64,000 nt of DNA from Hirudinaria manillensis (GCA_034509925.1 CM067527.1:14056001-14120000); one strand, 5' to 3'; positions 1-9,600 are shown, numbered from the stretch's first letter. A program made the numbers and translations. Notes: generated by a model not told the origin, from the letters alone.

Positions 1-398
1 TCATGCTTAGGCTTGTCTGGCTTCGTCTCAAATTCTTTCTTTCAGTTTCGCTTTCGTAACTATCGCTTTCGCTTTCGTTTTCGTCCACTTCATATATTTC
101 ATCGTCATAGCTATCGTAATATTTAGGCACGTCTTCATCATAGACGTTGTCATTATCGTCATTGCGATTTGGATTTAATCTATTGTTCGATAATCTACGG
201 CTTTGATAATATCTCGTATCAAGAGAACCCCTAGTCTCTGGAAATTCTGTGCTATTTGCTCTGGAATTTGACGAGTGAGCACGTTTCGGTCTCTCGTTTG
301 GATTTCGCAGTTCATTCTCGACGGGAAGCAAAACTCTGGTCAGTTTTCCTCCTTCTTTTTGATTAGAGGAGAGCCATTGATCGCAAGGGAAGAAATAT
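1..398 (-). CDS. PLAT gene exon E26: end of PLAT-8 and acidic tail (runs off window)
   Basis: From acceptor TTATTTCTAG the frame is open to position 1 (132 full codons). It starts YFFPCDQWLSSNQKEGGKL, the last PLAT strand, then TRVLLPVEN. After about 30 residues it becomes a basic Asn/Arg/Ser-rich stretch, then strongly acidic with Tyr and Ser (YYDSYDDEIYEVDENESE), a likely disordered segment. Neither stop nor donor is in the window. Confidence 0.88.
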
Positions 399-942
399 CT
401 AGAAATAAACAATTAATTTAAGATTACACAATTCAGTTTAAAGAAATATTTTCCTGATATGATTTATAATTCATAAAAGAAAAATGTATTAAAGTATAGG
501 ATTATATACTAAATAATTATTGGAAAGCTAACTTTCTATCATGGCTTGCATCGTAAATACTGATCCATTCAATGAACCAGGCAGCAGCTAATCCTTTGTT
601 ATCATGTCTGATTATCAATCTTTTAAGATCTCCCAAGTTTTTACTGGAAACTTCAAAAATGTCCTCCTAGTCTCAATAAATATTTAATAATAATAATGAC
701 CATCAGTTAACTAAAGTCCAGAAAGCTTAATATAATTACTACTAGTTAATTGTTAATTGTTAAACTAGTTAATTGCTTCGGCAAACTCTATTTACACGAT
801 GTAAAATGTGGAAAGCAGAATGAAATCGGAAGCAACGAAACAACAAAACAACAAAGCAGACAACAAAATAATATTTGCAAAATAAAATGTTATGAATTAT
901 GCCTACGTAATAATAATAATAATAATAGTAATAATAATAATA

Positions 943-1008
<66 letters not shown>

Positions 1009-4000
1009 GTGGTCCATGCTTTTCAATTTTGAGTTGAAAGTCCTTTTAATGCAATCCATTTGAACATAAATCCTTCACTAGCCTTTCCCCTTTCAAATTT
1101 GTTAACACTCTTTCCTAATTTCTTTTGGCTTTTAGTGACACCACCATCGTCATCGTCGTCGTCATCAAAAAGCAATGAATCATCCAGCTGGAATTCCTGG
1201 CTTTCACCTTCTGAACCCACGAGGATCAGAAAGACGTTGGCATCCGTACCAGCCCCTGAAATGTCTCCAGTTTTGATTCTGACGATAAACTTGGTCTCTG
1301 TGAATAGTTGGAACGAAATCAGACTTATTGACGTAACTATAATCTAGGGTATGTACCTTAAAACTCTCGTGCAAATAATAAATTATTTAATGTGAAATTA
1401 GAAATCAGTAATGTTATCTCAGAATTGTTTCAGTTCAGTCGTAATTTACTTTGAACAGGTTACTAAAAAAAAACTTAAATATTAAGAATTAAAAATTGTA
1501 ATTTTAGTCCAACCTTTATATTCTTCAGTTCTTGAATGATTTCGAATGAAGGAAGTTTTTCTTTGGTAATTTCTATTGCTATCAATTCCACTTTCAGTTG
1601 CATAAAGTTCTCTGGTCACCTGAGAATCTCCTTTTCCCTCATCGAACCATTTCTGACAAATGAATAAATATTCTTTCGATGAAAGTTTGGTCTCTTGCGA
1701 TGATCTTATGGGTGTCGATTTTCTAATAAGAACCTGTAAAATAATGCAACTTATAATGGATTGCGGGAAATTCATTGCATGGAAAATTCATACCACTATG
1801 CATAACGTTATTACCACATGCATTTGTTGTTAAATGTTTAAACATAAGTGACAACCTCAATCGATAAAGTTCTGAACGTAGTCTCATTGCAACTTAAGAG
1901 CCATGTTTTAAATTATAAATGATTCCGTCCAACCTTATCCAAAAACCATCCAGGCATAAAGCCAGTGTTATCATGCCCTATTCGTATCTTCTTAATGTTA
2001 CCAATGTCTACTTCATCGATCTGTTTGTGATTTAACGTGAATCGTTTGTAAAAATTCGAATTAAATTTAGTAAAAACAAAATCGTTTCTTTTATTTGTTT
2101 GTTTAATTCCATTATGATTTAATAAAAAAAAAAAAAACATCTCCATTATAATTTTAAGTTGACTCAGCTAAGCAATGATACCTTGAATGTATCGTGCTGG
2201 GCTCTTTCAAAGTTATTTTTGTTATCGTTCAAAAGGATTTCATTTGTCGATCCACGATCTCCGAAGATTTGGACGAAGACGTTGGCATCAGTGCCAGCAT
2301 TCTTTTCATCTCCAGTCCATACGTTCACCTCGTAAGTTGCCACTGCCAATGCGAATCTTATTTAGGAATCATGCTCAGGCATTATATCAATTTAAAATTC
2401 GTTTTGTAAATAATCACTAGAATGTCTTAAGAAATTTAAAATAAATTGATCCTAAATTCTCTGCAGCGCACTCCGCAGATCTGTAGTCATTTTGTTTGAT
2501 TGCTTCATTTCCGCTTTCGCTTCCAAAATAATCCCATGCTCGTTGTTTTTGCTCTTTTCGATCCAACGATCGACGGGAAATTGGTGCAAGGTACGATTTC
2601 CCTTTTTATTTTCATATTCGACGTCCACTCCCGAAAGGTGCCAATTGCTGCCGAAACCGTGCCCATCGTGCCATATTTTTAGCTTTCGGAGCTGATTAGA
2701 AGAAAAACTAAAATTAAAATTCTAATGATATGACAATCCATAAAACGTCTTTAAAGAACATTATAACACATACCAGATAAGTCAACTAGACAATACCTTA
2801 CATGTTATATTCCTTAAGCATTGTATACTTATATCAATACCTTTCCAATATAAGGAGCTCTGAGTAAGAACACATCTTCCTTGTTCCTTTCAAATTTATT
2901 TACATTTGTCTCAGACTTGGACAACTTCAAGTCTTCAGTTTCTCCAGCATCGCCATACAACTTGACCCAAACATTGGCATCCGTACCCGCGTTCGTGATG
3001 TCGCTCGTCTTTGTAGTGACTTTGTACGTGGCTTTTAGATTGAATTATTAAATATCATTGACGTATCGATATACATTGGAAGGATTTAATTTAAGCTATT
3101 ATTAGGTTTAGATTATGATTAAATAAAATCCTAGGAAATCCACAAAATTTACTCGACTTTGAAACAGAAAAACCTTGATGTATCTTCGCTTCTTCAACGG
3201 ATTTGCGACTGGGAAACGCCTCAACCACGTTCTTCGGATTTTCGTCATTTCTACTTCCTTCGATCCATCGGTCAAACTTGAACTTATAAGAATTACGATG
3301 ATCGTTTGTACCTTCAAAATCCACCACCACTTCAGCCAAATGCCAGCGACTGCCCAGGCCTGATCCATCGTGCCAGAGTTTGAGTTTGTTGAGCTGTTTA
3401 TAGTGTTTTTCACTATTTCATTAAGTATTTGATTTAAATGTTTGATAACATGAATTTAACACTAATCCTAAAGCTATTGTAATTACATTTTTAAATTATG
3501 TACATAAATTGATTTATTTAATTCTTAGTCTATTGCTTATTGTTACGTTATTTTGAATCACTAAAACGCATTTATTGACAATATTGGTCGCTTACCTCGT
3601 GTACAATAATTATTAAATTTACCTTTCCAATGTAAGGGATACTAAAACGAAAGATATCTTCCTTGTTCCTTTCAAACTTGTTTACATTTGTCTCGGACTT
3701 GGACAACTTCAAGTCTTCAGTTTCTCCAGCATCGCCATACAACTTGACCCAAACATTGGCATCCGTACCCGCGTTCATGATGTCGCTCGTCTTTGTGATA
3801 ATTTTACAAACCGTCTTGGGAGACTCTTAAAACATTATTGTAAATTTCTTAAAGCGACATGTCTCAGTTCAGCTGTAAATTAACTATTTAAAAATTTTCA
3901 CGAAAACCACTAAAATATAATGTCGTAAATCGTGGGTTAGTACACAGAAATAAAGTATATGTTAGTGTTTTATCAGTATTTTATACTGAGTTGGGATTGA

Positions 4001-7000
4001 GTGATTTACCAGTTTCTTTTTTTTCTGAGTCTGGATATAAAGTTAGTTCTAGAACACTGTCTTTATCACTTGCCAGCCATTTCTTGCACGTAAATGTCTG
4101 TTCTCCTTTGACTTTCATTGACTTTATTTTGATCTTTCAAATAAAATTAAAAATTGAATGAAAGTCATAAACCATATTTTCGATAAAAAAAAAATATTGA
4201 GAAAACAATGTTGATATTTCAGTAAACCTCTTCCAAGAACCAGCCCGCTCCCAGTCCCTTGTCATCGTGACCAACGTCAATTTTCTCCAGCGGAAACAAA
4301 TCTAAAATTGTAAATATTGCTTTCAAGACTTTGTCCTTTTAAATGCGTAGACAATGACAGGTATTTAGACGCTCCTTTATAATGTAAATTGACTTCCAGA
4401 AAAAGTACTCGTCATTTTGCTTGTTTCAAGATTCGAATAACGTTTGGAATCAAGTCAAGAATTAAAATGTAGTGTAGAAATAAAATACATAAAATAAAAT
4501 AAGACACGAACATAAAAAAAAATATACAAAGCAAAAGCCTTAATTCTCAACCTGACATGGATTCAACATCAAAAACATCTGTAGAATTCCTCTCAAATTT
4601 TCCATTTTCCAACCAAATCTTTTCGGCTTTCATCGTATCTTTAAATCTGAGTTTTTTGTCTTTGTTACTTCGCTCAGGGCCATATAATCTTATGTAGACG
4701 TTGGCAGATGTTCCAGCAAACCGACAATCACCAGTTTTCACTCTGATCTGGTATGATTCCTTCCCCTTGTCTAAGCAGTGATGGCAAAGTAGTTAGTCAA
4801 AAATTAACTAATGAAAATTCAGTTACTTTTGAGAATTTTGGGGGTGACTGACAGTGAGTGACAGGTGGCCAAAAAATTAAAGTACACTCGCTAATGAAGC
4901 GGTAACGAAGTTAATAACTTTCGTTGAAAGTCACTGAATTGACTTGTTAACAAATGATGGTCTTTTCCTCGTCATTTTTATTAAATTAAACACTCGTTTG
5001 GATAAAATTGATGTTCGCGCATCTCGATTCCCGAGTAATAGAAAAGTTCAACAGTTTTACAACAAGTACTATTTAAAACGCAACCTTTTTCTCTCCAGAG
5101 CTTCTTCTCAGTGCATGAATTTATTAGGTCAGGATCGTAAAACAATTCTCTGTTGATTTTTCCGTCTGCTCGTTTAAGCGAAAACCAATTGTTGCAGGGG
5201 AAAGTATATACTCGATCAGTCAGACTGTCATCCACAACCACCTTGGCAAAAATGCATTCGGATTCATTGTCACCTCGTGCAGTGATTATTAATTCATTTC
5301 GTGATAGTTTTAAATTGGTACTTAGATATAAATTCATAAATATTTGACTTTGATGTACATATTACTTATTTAGTATGACCAACTTTGACCAGAAACCAGT
5401 CTGGATGTGAACCGGAATTATCATGGCGAACTTTGACCTTCATTAATGCACCGAGGTGAAGACTTTCAAAGCTAAACTCGTTCACACTGAAAATCAGGGA
5501 TGGGCGATTATCTAATTTTTTTAATTAATCAAAGATGACCTGGAGGAAGGAGCTAACCATCCCATCTTGAAAGCCTCGAGTACTTTGGCGGAAAGCCTGT
5601 GCTCAGTTGATTCTCCGAAATTGCCAACTAAAGTCAGATAAACGTTGGCGTCAGTGCCGGCATTTTCCTGACTTCCAGTGTATACTGTTACCTTGTATGT
5701 CGCCACTGAAAGTTGTAAAGGTAATTAAGTGAAAGGCCATTGTGTGTATTATTATTATATCCTTTATGTTGTCATTTGAATTGTTTGTTTACGTGTTATA
5801 CAGCGATTGATTCTCTAGGATTACAATCACCGACATTGCTTTATATCCATCGGATTTAGACTGGCTACTAAAATCTTCTTTGAAATCCAATCTTTGCAGT
5901 GAAAGTAGTAACGCCAGCTGAGGTTATTAAGGTCAGTTATAACCACCTAACGAGAGAAAATTACTATATAATTTCGACCAAATCTAAACAATACGTTTAA
6001 TTGGAATTAGGTAACAGTCTAATATATATTTATATAGCAGCATAAAAGCCTATATAAACAATATATATATATATATATATACCGACCCTTTCAAGAAACC
6101 ATTTTCTTTCTCCTTCATGCTCCACGCTAATGCATAAATAGAATGTTGGTTACAGTTACAATATATTAATAATCGTTTTGAATTACAATCACAGACAAAC
6201 CGGATTTTCCTTATGGCACCAACGCTGTTAGTCGGAATTCGAAATACATCGCTTTGGTTTCTTCGAAAAGGAATGGCGTTGTTACTTTGATCGAGAAACA
6301 GCTTCTCGGACTCTCTCGTATTTCCGTAAATGGTCAAGAATACTCTCCCGTCTCCGGATGCTCTTTCCACGCTTCCAGTTACGACGACTACCTCGTATTC
6401 TGAAAGTAGTGGAGTTGTGGAAAACTAATAAGTATGTCATTGACAACGTCAAAGATTGCATGATATGGACTATGATGGCGCAGCAAACTTGCAAAGCCTT
6501 TAATTTTTGTTATTTATGAGATCAGTTTAAAGTTAATGTCGTCGTCACAATTTTTTGAAGCAGTCGTTCTTTCATGGCTTTAGCAATTAACAAAATGCAA
6601 TTTGTCGCAAAAAATAAATTAAATTAAGTTTTATAAGTTCTGAATGTCTATTATTACCTGTCTCAGGGGTCTGTCTGCAATAGAGCTGTCTCTTCCTTAG
6701 ACAATCACCGATATATAATGAGAGCCAGTCATTACAAATAAAGTTCCAAGAAGTGTTCTTGCAACCTGTGCAGGTAACGCAATTACTATAGTCAGTTCTT
6801 TCTACTAACCTATTATTGTTATAATAATAACTCAACAAAAAATTTAAGCTTAACTGATAATCATTAAAGTGATGTTAATAATAAATTTAATTGTTAGTAT
6901 TAAGATATCAGGCTTAATGCAATTGTATTTCTTTCAGTCTAATTACTACTGTTAATTGTTGGTTATAATATTAATGGTACAACCTTTAGTGATAAATTTT

Positions 7001-9600
7001 GCCCTTTTTTTCGCATGATAGATTCTGGGTTCTAAATGATCTACCAGCAAAACTTTATTGATGAGGTTTTTATCAATAATTGGAGATTTAATTATCTTGA
7101 TGTTCCTCAAATACCAGCTATCTTCTTCTGAAACACCGTCGTGCTAGTACAAGGAAATGGTTAAATGATTAAATAGATGGGATATGCAAGAGTTGCACTT
7201 CAGGCTGTCTCATGTTAACCTTATCATGTTTCACGATTTTAAAAGATTCTAACAAAATTTGGCACGCTACATTTATATGGTTCTATTGCGAGTTCAGCCT
7301 ATTATGAAAACTGCTTTATTCTCTAAGTTGGAAATAGTTACACTATAACGAATGTTCTGTAAATGCAATTGATGGTAAATACCAACCTCGATAACTACAG
7401 CAATAAGATCTCCAACATCTCTGGTTTCGTAATAAAACACATTCGTTGTGGAAGGCTTGAAGGAAAATTGGGATAAACCTACATTAGGTCTCTTCTTTAC
7501 TAACTGGAATTTTGATAGTTCGCCCTTAGTGCCCTTGATTGCAATGTAAACCTGCAATATTTATAAATGATTTCTGTGAATTCGAAATAATTTTTCTAAT
7601 AAAAGGGATTCTAAGCTCAATAAACTGAAATTACTTTTCTGATTATCTTATGTGATTTGAATGAAACAAATAAAAGTTCGTTTTAAATTTAGTTTTACGA
7701 GATTTAGGGCCATTCAAAAATAATTTATGAGGATGTTGAAGAGTGTGCAAAATTGAGATAAATATGATTGTAAATGTTACACCAACAGCCGTTCCAAATC
7801 TCGACGAGTTTATTTCAAGTCATGTTGGTCGTAAAGGAGGCGTAGATAAACTTAACGGGATTGAAAAACTCTCTTCGAGCAAAATTTTAATTTTGATGTT
7901 TAATAACTTTTTTAAATAATATTGAAGCAATTTAATTTAATTTAAATGTAAATGAAATTAATGCCGTTCGTAGAAAACTAGCATCAAAATAAATGTATTG
8001 TTTCAGCTTTGTTTACATTTGGCAATCTACAATATTCCGTAGATGGCGATAATAAAGTCAAACCGATGAATTGTTGATTTTTACTTCTACTTGCCTCGGT
8101 AATGAACAACTGCATAATGTCCTATTACGAACATTAATATCGAAACGAAGCTATTTTGACAAATAAACCATTGTTTGACCGTATTTTACAACTTTCGAAG
8201 TATTCATGTAATCCTTAAGAAAATGTTAATATTAGTCAAATCGCAAAAGAGCACGTTATATGGACCGGCAAAAATTAATGGTTTAACCACCTCCAAATAT
8301 GCAACTTTTTTTTTAAACTGGCAAGCGGACGTAGTAGAGATGGTGAATTAGATGTTACAGATATACTTTTGGTAATGATAAGCTCAATTTTCTTACTCTT
8401 GCTGATGTGCCGGCGTCTTTCTTGCTTCCTGTTGTTACAGAAATTTTATATCGAATTTTGTTTGAGAAACCCAACTTCTTGTCAATCATGTTTGAGATGA
8501 CAGGCGACTACAAATGAATTAAGTCGCAGCTTTAACATGTCAACTGATTTTCTCAAGAAATTTCTAGGTTTGCAAGAACAATGTTGACGTTTCAAATTTA
8601 AGTAATCATGAACTGATGAGAAATTTGGATATCAAAGATGATTATAAAAAATTAATGTTTGCAATTTGGAATCAATAATACAAAGAGTCTATTCAACCAT
8701 ATTAGACTTATAAAATATCAACAATGACAATGAAATATTTATAAAAGTATTTGTTTAGTGGGATGTATTGTGATAGAAAGGAAATTAAAAACATTGGTTT
8801 AATGAAATGCAATAGAGCTTTACTTTCATAGATGCCAAGAAGATAGGCTCCTTATAAGATCTTCTGGGAATGAACTCAAGACAGCTAACTGACTGTTTAG
8901 GAACAATGGCCTTGATTTTTTGTGATTTGTCTTCTGATATTATTTCATCTTTCCTTGAGTCCTCTACAAAAAATGGGAATATTAACATTCACTTTGGATT
9001 AATAACTTAGTTTTATAAAATGCATTATTTAGACAAATTCAAAAATACATTTGTCATATGAAACATCAAACATGGATTGTAAAGATAATAGGAATTGCTC
9101 CAAAATCTAAGAGTTACTTGGGTCCACTTCAAATGCAAATTTTACAGCTTGGACTTCCTTAGGTCTTTTGTGGCCAGCTGATGTATTACCCTTCAATATA
9201 GATCTTAGGGGCTGCTCTAGAAAATAGACAATTTTTTTTATGTTAAATTTTTATTCAGAAATGTACAATAATTAAATCAATATAAAAGATAGTTAAAACA
9301 TAAACAAAAAGCACAACATAAAATGAATTCTACCTAAAAACGAAAGTAATTAAATCAGATGTTGGTACTTTTGAACACGGGGAGAAAATCAAAATATTAA
9401 ATAGTGAAAAAAATCTACACTAATTCATATCAGGATGTTACTTTCACAAATGGACGTAAAATGTTAAAAATCCGACGTATATCTAACATTAAGCAAACCT
9501 GAAGATCTCAGAGAATTTTCATGGTAAAAATAAGAGATTTGATTAAATTCGATATGCTCAATAGAACTCCAAGACGATGTACGTCCGATAGAAGAAACAT
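1..9600 (-). CDS. LOXHD1-like multi-PLAT-domain protein, 26 exons, partial
   Basis: This is a spliced gene read from 9600 down to 1 and leaving the window at its 3' side. I joined 26 exons (E1 = 9499-9600 to E26 = 1-398) by splice sites and phase; together they carry 4110 coding nt, about 1370 codons. Eight PLAT/LH2 domains are visible, each recognised by an AGT(D/S)ANV strand, FER/FKxG plus D-x-F, a (R/W)HDxxG loop, W-F/H-L and F-P-C-x-W-type end. PLAT is a beta-sandwich that binds membranes or membrane proteins; long PLAT-only proteins are the LOXHD1 family, which in vertebrates works in hair-cell stereocilia. No lipoxygenase catalytic domain is seen. Introns are mostly 55-416 bp, one of 845 bp. 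The N-terminus is unresolved because the tRNA array starts about 285 bp upstream. The family call is strong; orthology to LOXHD1 itself is inferred. Confidence 0.9.
533..666 (-). CDS. PLAT gene exon E25: RHDNKG loop of PLAT-8
   Basis: A 134-nt exon coding EDIFEVSSKNLGDLKRLII, then RHDNKGLAAAWFIEWISI. Acceptor GAGACTAG, donor AGAAA|GTTAGC leaving two bases (Lys with E26). Confidence 0.88.
667..1082 (-). other. Intron E24-E25 with (AAT)n tract
   Basis: A 416-nt intron of the PLAT gene, entered through the inferred GC donor at 1082-1081. Apart from an (AAT)n microsatellite it is AT-rich with no visible exon. Its Asn- and Tyr-run open frames are only the repeat. Confidence 0.75.
907..1007. repeat. 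(AAT)n trinucleotide microsatellite
   Basis: About 100 bp of AAT repeats with a few AGT interruptions, inside an intron of the PLAT gene. Confidence 0.95.
1083..1297 (-). CDS. PLAT gene exon E24: start of PLAT-8, poly-Asp insertion
   Basis: A 215-nt exon coding TKFIVRIKTGDISGAGTDAN, VFLILVGSEGESQEFQLDD, then seven Asp in a row, GG, a basic stretch and VNKFERGK. The Asp run lengthens the loop before FERG. The donor that restores FERGK-EDIFEV in E25 is AAAG|GCTAGT, a GC donor; the nearby GT sites break phase or add stops. Confidence 0.85.
1514..1733 (-). CDS. PLAT gene exon E23: end of PLAT-7 plus linker
   Basis: A 220-nt exon coding VLIRKSTPIRSS, then EYLFICQKWFDEGKGD and RELYATES, with a basic/polar linker to PLAT-8. 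Acceptor ATTTTACAG, donor AAAG|GTTGGA. Confidence 0.88.
1934..2020 (-). CDS. PLAT gene exon E22: IGHDNTG loop of PLAT-7
   Basis: An 87-nt, phase 0-0 exon coding IDEVDIGNIKKI then RIGHDNTGFMPGWFLDK, nearly a consensus PLAT signature. Acceptor CACAAACAG, donor ATAAG|GTTGGA. Confidence 0.93.
2182..2342 (-). CDS. PLAT gene exon E21: start of PLAT-7
   Basis: A 161-nt exon coding ATYEVNVWTGDEKNAGTDAN, VFVQIFGDRGSTNEILLND and NNFERAQHDTFK. A canonical PLAT first half. Acceptor CATTGGCAG, donor CAAG|GTATCA. Confidence 0.92.
2472..2691 (-). CDS. PLAT gene exon E20: end of PLAT-6
   Basis: A 220-nt exon, the same length as E18, coding LRKLKIWHDGHGFGSNWHLS, then HQFPVDRWIEKSKNN and a linker. The donor CGGA|GTGCGC is non-consensus but is the one in phase with E21; reading on would meet a stop within about 21 nt. 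Confidence 0.85.
2841..3031 (-). CDS. PLAT gene exon E19: start of PLAT-6
   Basis: A 191-nt exon coding TYKVTTKTSDITNAGTDANV, WVKLYGDAGETEDLKLSK and NKFERNKEDVFLLRAPYIGK. It is the near-identical partner of E17. Acceptor TCTAAAAG (poor pyrimidine tract), donor GAAAG|GTATTG. Confidence 0.9.
3174..3393 (-). CDS. PLAT gene exon E18: end of PLAT-5
   Basis: A 220-nt exon coding LNKLKLWHDGSGLGSRWHLA then YKFKFDRWIE and a linker. Here the HDG loop and the last strand share one exon, as in E20. F-P-C is replaced by F-K-F-D-R-W. Acceptor TATAAACAG, donor CAAG|GTTTTT. Confidence 0.9.
3623..3825 (-). CDS. PLAT gene exon E17: start of PLAT-5
   Basis: A 203-nt exon coding an unusual opening (PKTVCKIITKTSDIM) then NAGTDANVWVKLYGDAGE and NKFERNKEDIFRF. 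From 3656 to 3796 it is almost identical in DNA to E19 (four differences in 141 nt), although the ends of the exon have diverged. Donor GGAAAG|GTAAAT. Confidence 0.9.
4010..4133 (-). CDS. PLAT gene exon E16: end of PLAT-4
   Basis: A 124-nt exon coding IKIKSMKVKGEQTFTCKKWL, then a linker ending SEKKET. F-T-C-x-x-W-L is the last PLAT strand. Donor ACTG|GTAAAT; the split Glu codon joins E17. Confidence 0.88.
4228..4301 (-). CDS. PLAT gene exon E15: HDDKG loop of PLAT-4
   Basis: A 74-nt exon coding LFPLEKIDVGHDDKGLGAGW then FLEE. The phase is 2 + 24 codons. Acceptor CAATTTTAG, donor AGAG|GTTTAC. Confidence 0.9.
4552..4770 (-). CDS. PLAT gene exon E14: start of PLAT-4
   Basis: A 219-nt exon: SYQIRVKTGDCRFAGTSANV, YIRLYGPERSNKDKKLRF, then a small insertion and GKFERNSTDVFDVESMS. 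All first-half PLAT motifs are in a single exon, unlike PLAT-1 and PLAT-3. Donor TCAG|GTTGAG. Confidence 0.9.
4771..5084 (-). other. Intron E13-E14
   Basis: A 314-nt intron. CAGTGA at 4776 and TCACTG at 4931-4936 could bound a small inverted-repeat element, but the complementarity beyond six bases is poor and no target duplication is seen. Confidence 0.7.
5085..5241 (-). CDS. PLAT gene exon E13: end of PLAT-3 plus linker
   Basis: A 157-nt exon coding VVVDDSLTDRVYTFPCNNWF then a linker with RELFYDPD. F-P-C-x-x-W-F is the canonical last strand of LOXHD1-type PLAT repeats. The donor AAAAG|GTTGCG leaves a G that makes Asp with E14. Confidence 0.9.
5384..5486 (-). CDS. PLAT gene exon E12: HDNSG loop of PLAT-3
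   Basis: A 103-nt exon coding VNEFSFESLHLGALMKVKV then RHDNSGSHPDWFLVK, the core Ca/lipid-loop region of a PLAT domain. Acceptor CTGATTTTCAG, donor CAAA|GTTGGT, phase 0 at its end. Confidence 0.9.
5558..5705 (-). CDS. PLAT gene exon E11: start of PLAT-3
   Basis: A 148-nt exon with a textbook PLAT start (ATYKVTVYTGSQENAGTDAN, then VYLTLVGNFGESTEHRLSAK) ending FKMG, the FERG position. The donor GGATG|GTTAGC leaves two bases that complete a Cys codon with E12, so the next motif VNEFSFE falls in frame. Confidence 0.9.
5835..5946 (-). CDS. PLAT gene exon E10: end of PLAT-2
   Basis: The acceptor CTCGTTAG opens VVITDLNNLSWRYYFHCKDW, the Y-x-F-x-C-x-x-W-I end strand. The 3' boundary is uncertain: CAAT|GTCGGT (5835, used here because the linker length matches E7) or GCCA|GTCTAA (5862). 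Both keep phase with E11. Confidence 0.7.
6060..6081. repeat. (TA)n dinucleotide tract
   Basis: About 22 bp of alternating A and T, starting six bases inside the intron after micro-exon E9, so it directly abuts the splice donor. Confidence 0.95.
6087..6126 (-). CDS. PLAT gene micro-exon E9: HE-G loop of PLAT-2
   Basis: Only 40 nt (1 + 13 codons): VEHEGERKWFLER, matching the (G/R)HDxxG...W-F-L-x-x motif. The acceptor is TGCATTAG. The donor AAGG|GTCGGT runs straight into a (TA)n tract at 6060-6081. A slightly later donor is possible, but only this one keeps phase with E10. Confidence 0.75.
6201..6399 (-). CDS. PLAT gene exon E8: start of PLAT-2
   Basis: A 199-nt exon coding YEVVVVTGSVERASGDGRVF, then LTIYGNTRES and FRRNQSDVFRIPTNSVG. 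The usual AGTDANV is replaced by SGDGRVF, so this is a divergent repeat. The donor is taken as ATCCG|GTTTGT because it joins E9 in the frame that restores the next PLAT motif. Confidence 0.8.
6658..6765 (-). CDS. PLAT gene exon E7: end of PLAT-1
   Basis: A 108-nt exon (acceptor CCTGCACAG, donor ACAG|GTAATA) coding CKNTSWNFICNDWLSLY, the F-x-C-x-x-W-L-S end strand of PLAT, then a short cysteine-containing linker. Split codons are consistent on both sides. Confidence 0.85.
6984..7143 (-). CDS. PLAT gene exon E6: HDG loop of PLAT-1
   Basis: A 160-nt exon opening HDGVSEEDSWYLRNIKI, which fits the HDxxG...W-x-L-x-x-I signature of PLAT. A basic extension follows (YHAKKRAKFITK). The one-base split codon joins E7 as Gly. 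Confidence 0.85.
7387..7551 (-). CDS. PLAT gene exon E5: middle of PLAT-1
   Basis: A 165-nt, phase 0-0 exon (acceptor ATATTGCAG, donor CGAG|GTTGGT). It codes VYIAIKGTKGELSKFQL, the third/fourth PLAT strands, then FSFKPSTTNVFYYETRDVGD, which stands where FER-x-x-x-D-x-F is found in the other repeats. PLAT-1 is more diverged than the later repeats. Confidence 0.85.
7552..8396 (-). other. Intron E4-E5, largest intron
   Basis: An 845-nt AT-rich stretch between two phase-compatible exons. I see no exon with PLAT motifs, no tRNA and no clear terminal repeats in it. Confidence 0.75.
8397..8507 (-). CDS. PLAT gene exon E4: start of PLAT-1
   Basis: A 111-nt, phase 0-0 exon. Its 37 residues end IRYKISVTTGSKKDAGTSAR, the classic first two strands of a PLAT domain (Y-x-I-x-V-x-TG, then AGTSA). 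The donor AGA|GTAAGA is strong. The domain continues in E5. Confidence 0.85.
8508..8823 (-). other. Intron E3-E4
   Basis: A 316-nt AT-rich intron; nothing recognisable inside. Confidence 0.7.
8824..8963 (-). CDS. PLAT gene exon E3, charged linker
   Basis: A 140-nt exon with acceptor TTTTTTGTAG and donor GAAA|GTAAAG, phase 0 at its end. It codes 46 residues, rich in Lys/Asp/Glu and then IPRRSYKEPIFLASMK. It leads directly to PLAT-1; no fold is recognised in it. Confidence 0.65.
9118..9216 (-). CDS. PLAT gene exon E2, linker
   Basis: A 99-nt exon between acceptor ATTTTCTAG and donor CCAA|GTAACT. It codes 32 residues including a basic stretch (SAGHKRPKEVQAVKFAFEV). The split codon joins E3 as Lys. 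No domain assigned; it lies N-terminal of the first PLAT domain. Confidence 0.6.
9499..9600 (-). CDS. PLAT gene exon E1, serine-rich leader
   Basis: Acceptor TTATTTTAG and donor TCAG|GTTTGC bound 102 nt coding 33 full residues beginning VSSIGRTSSWSS. No known domain is visible. Its split codons match E0 and E2, which supports it although the sequence is low in recognisable motifs. Confidence 0.6.

Noticed and set aside
750-1059. Poly-Asn and poly-Tyr frames
   Set aside because: They translate the intronic (AAT)n repeat.
5535-5600. Frameshift in PLAT-3 (RGFQDGM frame)
   Set aside because: Splicing at GGATG|GTTAGC into 5486 gives a complete motif in frame, so no frameshift is needed.
7700-8250. 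Transposon remnant in the largest intron
   Set aside because: A segment near 7710 looked like a mariner-type end, but no matching inverted end or coding remnant was found.
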